NCBI GenBank assembly: GCA_021162155.1
Contig: JAGGZF010000053.1
Location: 1-8,920 of the forward strand
Length of the DNA stretch: 8,920 nucleotides
Direction of reading: 5' to 3'
Origin: a bacterium
Lineage (GTDB): Bacteria; Patescibacteriota; Minisyncoccia; UBA6257
Positions 5,063 through 8,920 of the stretch are shown one piece after another; position 1 is the stretch's first letter; each line of letters starts with the position of its first letter. Both the position numbers and the translations under genes were made by a program. The notes under the pieces are model-generated. The model was given only the letters and a program-made list of their open reading frames with translations. It made no database searches and was not told the origin of the DNA.

Positions 5063-6589
5063 CTATCGCGCTATTTCTATGGCCCTGTTTTCTCTTATCA
5101 CCACCACTTTTATCTCCCCGGGGTACTTCAATTCTTCTTCTATTTTATTGGCTATTTCTTTAGCCAATTTCAAAGCCCCTAAATCGTCTACTTTATCAGG
5201 GTACACAAAGACCCGTAGTTCTCTTCCTCCGGAAATAGCATAGGCCTTTTCCACTCCTTTATAAGCAGTAGCAATTTCTTCTAAATCGGCTAAACGTTTT
5301 AAATAGGCCTGGAGATTATCCTTTCTGGCGCCCGGCCGTGAAGCAGAAATGGCATCAGCGCAATTAACAATGGCTGCTTCTAATGTCTCTACTGGATAAT
5401 CTCCATGATGAGACTGCATTGCTTTTACCACGTCATCTCCTACATGATATTTCATTAAAATTTTTCTTCCTAGTTCCAAATGAGTCCCTTCTATCTCCTG
5501 ATCTACTGCTTTTCCTATATCATGAAGCAAACCCGCTTTTTTTGCTACAGCCACATTAGCGCCTAATTCAGTAGCCAAAGCACCCGCCAATAAAGCAACC
5601 TCTTTAGAATGCACTAAAGCATTCTGTCCATAACTGGTTCTAAACTTTAATCTTCCTAATAAATGTATTATTTCCGGAGGTAAATCTAAAACTCCGGTTT
5701 CATAAGCAGCCTCCTCGCCTGCTTTCTTTATCTCCTCTCTAATTTCTGCCTGTGCCTCTAATACTTTCTCTTCTATTTTGGCTGGCTGTATTCTCCCATC
5801 TGCTATAAGTTTACGCAGGGCTAATTTAGCAATTGCCCTTCTTACTGGATCAAAACTAGATAAAAGAATAGTATTAGGGGAATCATCTATAAGAATCTCC
5901 ACTCCTGTCAATTTCTCAAAATGATGGATATTCCTCCCTTCTCTTCCTATTATTTTCCCTTTTACGTCATCAGAGGGTATATCTACCACACTGGTAGTTA
6001 CTTCACTGACATTAGAGTGGCTATATCTTTCTATAGCAGATACCATAATTTCTCGCGCTTTTTGTTCCAACTCTTCCCGGCGCTGTTGCTCTAATTTCTT
6101 CAAACTCTCCACTAATTCTACTTGGTGCTCCTCTTCTATCCTCCGGAATAATTCCTCCTTAGCCTCTTTTTGAGTCATTTTGGCTATTTTTTCCAAAGAT
6201 TCCAATTCTGATTGTTGTAATTTCTCCAATTCTGCTTTTACTTCCTGAATTCTATTATAAATTCTTTTTGCCTCTTCTTCTTTTTTATCTAAAGATAACT
6301 GCCTTTTGTCTAATAAACTCTCCCTTTCTATCAGTCGTTCTTCCATTTTAGTTAATTGCTCCTTTCTCTTTTTCTCCTCTTTTCTGCTCTCCTCTAATAG
6401 CCGCTCTGCTTTATCTTTCGCTTGAAGAACTATCTTTTTGGCTTCTTCTTTTACTTTCTCTAAACGAACTTTTAATTTGGCTTCAATAGAATTGGCCTGT
6501 TTTTGGGCTATCTTTTGCCTAATGATATAACCCAAAACAAAACCTATCCCTAAAGAGGCCGCACCTAAAGATATAAAAATCACAGTCAT
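5063..6589 (-). CDS. rny: Ribonuclease Y
   Basis: RNase Y is a membrane-anchored endoribonuclease that starts mRNA decay in many bacteria lacking RNase E. The 508 residues show the full family order. A single N-terminal membrane helix (about 2-23) is followed by a charged coiled coil rich in K, E, Q and R (about 30-190). A KH domain follows with GxxG in IIGREGRNI (213-221). The metal-dependent HD domain has H327, H356-D357 and H370, with the hallmark ADAISASRPGAR at 411-422. The length is close to the usual 510-520. The ATG at 6589 gives the expected short extracytoplasmic tip and is preceded by TAAAAAT. A GGGAGG lies 17 nt upstream, too far for normal initiation. The gene has a long 5' region with its own promoter (6905-6933). 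It is probably not simply co-transcribed with holA, although read-through cannot be excluded. Confidence 0.97.
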   Translation of the reverse strand: MTVIFISLGAASLGIGFVLGYIIRQKIAQKQANSIEAKLKVRLEKVKEEAKKIVLQAKDKAERLLEESRKEEKKRKEQLTKMEERLIERESLLDKRQLSLDKKEEEAKRIYNRIQEVKAELEKLQQSELESLEKIAKMTQKEAKEELFRRIEEEHQVELVESLKKLEQQRREELEQKAREIMVSAIERYSHSNVSEVTTSVVDIPSDDVKGKIIGREGRNIHHFEKLTGVEILIDDSPNTILLSSFDPVRRAIAKLALRKLIADGRIQPAKIEEKVLEAQAEIREEIKKAGEEAAYETGVLDLPPEIIHLLGRLKFRTSYGQNALVHSKEVALLAGALATELGANVAVAKKAGLLHDIGKAVDQEIEGTHLELGRKILMKYHVGDDVVKAMQSHHGDYPVETLEAAIVNCADAISASRPGARKDNLQAYLKRLADLEEIATAYKGVEKAYAISGGRELRVFVYPDKVDDLGALKLAKEIANKIEEELKYPGEIKVVVIRENRAIEIAR

Positions 6590-6606
6590 ATTTTTAATGA
6601 CGGCAA

Positions 6607-6651
6607 CCTCCCGACTCTTGCTTAAGAATCACTAAAGGAAAGGTCTTCCTT
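6607..6651 (-). promoter_or_regulatory. Two hairpins and a distant GGGAGG in the rny leader
   Basis: In transcript direction an AAGGAA/TTCCTT stem (6635-6651, 5-nt loop) is followed by a GATTCTT/AAGAGTC stem (6613-6630, 4-nt loop, one G-U pair). Directly next comes GGGAGG (6612-6607), whose distance to the rny ATG is 17 nt. An in-frame ATT (6598-6596) is 8 nt from it. The pattern suggests a structured leader controlling ribosome access; function is inferred. Confidence 0.4.
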
Positions 6652-6734
6652 AACTCAGCAATGAAAAATTGATATAACAAAAGATGACAAATTATGAATC
6701 AAATCAAAACAAAAGAATAAGGAATAAAATCATT

Positions 6735-6898
6735 AAAAAATCCCAGAGTTTTCCTAATCTCAAAGAAAATAGTTCTCCCTGTTTCCTTCTCGGCCCCGCC
6801 ATAATTACTTTCCATAAGTATTAACAGGAGTTATAAGCAAGAGATAAGAAATTGCCTATAGTAAATTAGATTACACAGACCAAATTACAAAATCTTAC
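6735..6898 (-). ncRNA. Candidate structured RNA or distal rny leader
   Basis: The 381-bp gap 6590-6970 has no credible gene. Downstream of a consensus promoter the minus-strand transcript contains nested helices. An 11-position outer stem (6851-6841 with 6761-6751) has one mismatch and one wobble. An inner 8-bp stem (6830-6823 with 6783-6775) has one bulge. A TACTT/AAGTA hairpin (6806-6820) and a small GGC/GCC hairpin (6792-6800) lie within. A T6 run follows at 6740-6735. The two long stems are separated by a large, mostly unpaired internal loop, loosely reminiscent of 6S RNA. No conserved signature of 6S, SRP, RNase P or tmRNA was recognised. Boundaries are estimates from the predicted start and the T-run. 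It may instead be part of the rny 5' untranslated region. Confidence 0.35.
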
Positions 6899-6904
6899 AT
6901 TTGT

Positions 6905-6933
6905 AGTATAACGCAACATTCTCTCTTTGTCAA
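6905..6933 (-). promoter_or_regulatory. Consensus sigma-70-type promoter upstream of the rny leader
   Basis: On the minus strand a perfect TTGACA (6933-6928) and TATACT (6910-6905) are separated by exactly 17 bp, the best promoter match in the window. The predicted start near 6898 is about 309 nt upstream of the rny ATG. It lies between the holA stop and rny. A weak TATCTT/AAGATA inverted repeat at 6946-6966 just before it might terminate holA transcription. Confidence 0.75.
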
Positions 6934-6970
6934 AACGAGAGCCAATATCTTCTAAATACAAAGATAAACT

Positions 6971-7960
6971 TTAATGAGAAGAAATTAAATGCTTAATATC
7001 AGTTAAAAGCATCTCTATTCCTATTTTTCCCTCTATCACCCCACTCTTTATATTTTTGTCATAAAATAATAGTCGGGAATAAATCTTCCTTATAACATCC
7101 CAATCCAAAGCTCTGGCTACAGGTAAAAGTTTTCTGCGAACAAAGGGGTGAATTTTCCAGCCGGAAGATTTAGAAAATTTGTTGGTTAAAGACGAAGAGC
7201 GCTTAGATTTAATTCTTAAAATATTCCTAAATTGATTAACTAATAGTTTCAATAACAAAAGAGGAGGGGTACCTCGCTGGAGTTCTATCTCTAAAAAATA
7301 ATTGGCAGAGGCAAATCTCTTTTCTATTATTTTATCTAAAAACTTAAACATATTGCTCTGGGTAGAAAAATTTATCACCTGCTCTAATATTACTTTATTT
7401 ATATTCTTCGTTTGCAGTAGGGCAATTTTCTGCAGTGCCTGGTCTAAGCCCCTTAAATTGTTATTAAAATAAAGCAGGAGTGTTTCTCTGGCTAAAGGAG
7501 TAAAGTGAATCTGATATCTCTTCTCTTCTTTCCTTAACCAATTTGCTGTCTCTCGAGAAGACAAAGCGGGAAAGAATTGTTTTCTCACAGCATTCTTCTC
7601 AATCCATTCTTTTAGAGGACTCTTTTTAACATCCTGATTCTCATAAATAATTACCATAATATCTTTTCCTTTATCTATTTTGAATTCCCGCAATAATTGT
7701 AAAAGTTTTCTTTGGAATTCAGAAGAACTATTATGGAATAGATTTTTTAGTACTAATACTTTAGTGCTACTAAATAAAGATTTGCTAGAAAAGAGAGGTT
7801 TTAGTTCTTCTATTTTCGCTTCGTCTCCTTTACTCAGATAACTCTTCTCTGAATAATCAAGAGAGGAAACTAAAGGAGAATTTCGGGTATAAAAATGTAG
7901 CACTTTGTTCAAGTGGCGTTGAGATAAAAAATTCTCCGGTCCGTAAATAAAGTAAATCAT
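6971..7960 (-). CDS. holA: DNA polymerase III subunit delta
   Basis: Delta is the clamp-loader subunit that opens the sliding clamp ring. At 329 residues it has normal length. Family features are the start MIYFIYGPENFL with no intact Walker A (expected for delta), LKPLFSSKSLFSSTKVLVLKN (53-73) around the clamp-contacting element, and NLRGLDQALQKIALL (168-182). The C-terminal collar domain starts at about 205 with FKFLDKIIEKRFASANYFLE, followed by LLVNQFRNIL (239-248) and the characteristic HPFVRRKLLPVA...YDKNIKSG (271-307). The start codon is 10 nt after the mutM stop, so the two form an operon. A GGGAG directly touches the ATG, too close to act as a normal Shine-Dalgarno. The sequence is divergent, as usual for delta, but the domain order is clear. 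Confidence 0.9.
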   Translation of the reverse strand: MIYFIYGPENFLSQRHLNKVLHFYTRNSPLVSSLDYSEKSYLSKGDEAKIEELKPLFSSKSLFSSTKVLVLKNLFHNSSSEFQRKLLQLLREFKIDKGKDIMVIIYENQDVKKSPLKEWIEKNAVRKQFFPALSSRETANWLRKEEKRYQIHFTPLARETLLLYFNNNLRGLDQALQKIALLQTKNINKVILEQVINFSTQSNMFKFLDKIIEKRFASANYFLEIELQRGTPPLLLLKLLVNQFRNILRIKSKRSSSLTNKFSKSSGWKIHPFVRRKLLPVARALDWDVIRKIYSRLLFYDKNIKSGVIEGKIGIEMLLTDIKHLISSH

Positions 7961-7970
7961 CTCCCAGAAA

Positions 7971-8843
7971 TTACTTTTGACAGCGAGGACAATAGAAAGT
8001 AGAACGTCCTGCTTGCTTCTTTCTCTTAATAAGAGTACCGCATTTAGGGCAAGGCTCTCCTTCTCTTTGATAAACTTTTAAGTAACTACTGAATTTTCCT
8101 CTCTCTCCATAAACATCTCTATAATTATCATCTTTAGCAGAAGTTCCTCGATGAGCAATGGCCTGAGAAAGAACTTCTTTAATTGCTCGATGAAGAGCAA
8201 TTATTTGCGATTCTTGTAACTTATTAGATGGTATCCAAGGATTAATCCCTGCTTTCCACAGAATCTCATTAGCATAGATATTTCCTATCCCCGCTATATA
8301 TTCCTGATTCATTAAAACTCTCTTAATCTCGGACTTACTCCGACGGAGTATTGTTTTTAATACTTCTGGAGTAAAACCGGAAGAAAGGGGCTCTATACCT
8401 AATTTCTTTAATGATTTTTGTTGAGCAAAGGAAGTATCAGATAACAACACTATTTTAGCCATTTTTCTTCTATCAGAAAGTACTAACGCTCTTCCGCTGC
8501 GCAGAAGAAAAACCCAGTGAAGATAACGATTATTAGGGTCTAACAACTTGTCATTATCTACAGGAACCCATTCTTTTTTATTAAACTTATATTTTCCTAT
8601 CAATAAATGGCCGGTCATCTTCAAGTGTATCCAGATAATTTTATCTTCCTCAAGAAACAAAAATATATTTTTACCCCTCCTCTTAACTGCAATAATTTTC
8701 TTGTTTTTTATCTCTTTCTTAAATTCAGAAAAATTACCTTGTAAATTTTTAGAACTATCTGTCCAAACATCTATAATGATATCTCCTACTAATTCTCTTT
8801 TTAGTTCTCTTACAATTGTCTCTACTTCTGGTAGTTCAGGCAT
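7971..8843 (-). CDS. mutM: Formamidopyrimidine-DNA glycosylase (Fpg/MutM)
   Basis: This bifunctional base-excision enzyme removes 8-oxoguanine and ring-opened purines and cleaves the abasic site. The 290-residue protein begins MPELPEVETIV, which fixes the start because P2 must become the catalytic N-terminus; E3 follows. K58 in KRRGKN fits the conserved catalytic lysine, and M76 the base-replacing methionine. The helix-two-turn-helix region is at about 178-203 (EYIAGIGNIYANEI). A zinc finger C265-x2-C268-x16-C285-x2-C288 carries the conserved R280 in AGRSTFYC. The loop normally reading like DxRRFG is DRRKMAK here (124-130), so the intercalating phenylalanine appears replaced by methionine. 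It is followed 10 nt later by holA. No Shine-Dalgarno is present, and the 36 nt upstream are almost pure A/T. Confidence 0.97.
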   Translation of the reverse strand: MPELPEVETIVRELKRELVGDIIIDVWTDSSKNLQGNFSEFKKEIKNKKIIAVKRRGKNIFLFLEEDKIIWIHLKMTGHLLIGKYKFNKKEWVPVDNDKLLDPNNRYLHWVFLLRSGRALVLSDRRKMAKIVLLSDTSFAQQKSLKKLGIEPLSSGFTPEVLKTILRRSKSEIKRVLMNQEYIAGIGNIYANEILWKAGINPWIPSNKLQESQIIALHRAIKEVLSQAIAHRGTSAKDDNYRDVYGERGKFSSYLKVYQREGEPCPKCGTLIKRKKQAGRSTFYCPRCQK

Positions 8844-8879
8844 AATAATTAATAAATAAAATAATATAAACTTATAAGA

Positions 8880-8920
8880 TTACTGGGGAGGGATATAAGA
8901 AGGATCCAAGGGTAAAGTAA
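8880..8920 (-). CDS. Possible 3' end of an upstream gene, unidentified
   Basis: Upstream of mutM the minus strand has an open frame entering from the right edge that reads TLPLDPSYIPPQ and stops at a TAA (8882-8880), 36 nt before mutM. With only 12 codons, neither family nor reality can be judged. A second frame reading TLGSFLYPSPVIL is also open to a stop. Spacing fits an operon with mutM. Confidence 0.25.
   Translation of the reverse strand, partial: TLPLDPSYIPPQ

Noticed and set aside
6781..6815. SRP RNA apical domain resemblance (GGGGCCGAGAAGGAAACAGG)
   Set aside because: It shares short runs with the GGAA-loop region of SRP RNA, but the flanking bases cannot pair into the required helix 8.
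8548..8859. 103-codon plus-strand frame antisense to mutM
   Set aside because: It lies across the highly conserved MutM N-terminus and has no recognisable protein features.
1..8920. CRISPR array, insertion sequence, toxin-antitoxin or defence module
   Set aside because: No spaced direct repeats, transposase, terminal repeats or defence-family proteins were found; the genes are ordinary housekeeping functions.

Overview
The window is AT-rich bacterial DNA carrying compact housekeeping genes. Recognisable genes are pilM (type IV pilus), comFC, a GT87-like membrane protein, five tRNAs, a three-S1-domain protein, HU, RNase Y (rny), DNA polymerase III delta (holA) and formamidopyrimidine-DNA glycosylase (mutM). 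All encoded stops are TAA or TAG, none of the tRNAs carries an encoded CCA, and almost no gene has a correctly spaced Shine-Dalgarno sequence. The short S1 protein, the gene mix and these signals fit a small-genome uncultivated lineage such as Patescibacteria (CPR), but sequence inspection alone cannot fix the phylum.

Layout: 1-1021 holds pilM on the minus strand, cut at its 3' end. It is divergent from comFC (1073-1837, plus) across a 51-bp gap in which the two best -10 boxes touch. comFC converges on the GT87-like gene (1845-3119, minus), which lies behind tRNA-Arg and tRNA-Ser (3162-3317, minus). From an 85-bp divergent promoter region a second tRNA set, Ala, Val and Phe (3403-3716), runs on the plus strand and leads with only 15 nt spacing into the S1 gene (3732-4589). 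A 39-bp inverted repeat separates the convergent S1 and HU genes. HU (4674-4946), rny (5063-6589), holA (6971-7960) and mutM (7971-8843) are all on the minus strand. mutM-holA look like an operon. rny and HU each have their own consensus-like promoter. The last bases may hold the 3' end of another minus-strand gene.

Functionally the window mixes translation (tRNAs, S1), RNA decay (RNase Y), DNA replication, repair and packaging (delta, MutM, HU), and surface or DNA-uptake functions (PilM, ComFC, the GT87-like protein). No mobile element, CRISPR array or defence system is visible. The least explained part is the 381-bp non-coding stretch 6590-6970. It carries a consensus promoter (TTGACA, 17 bp, TATACT) about 300 nt upstream of rny, then a nested helical region ending near a T6 run, then two more hairpins next to a misplaced GGGAGG. 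This is either an unannotated structured small RNA or a long regulatory leader of RNase Y. The HU promoter has an inverted repeat filling its spacer, and pilM appears to be leaderless.
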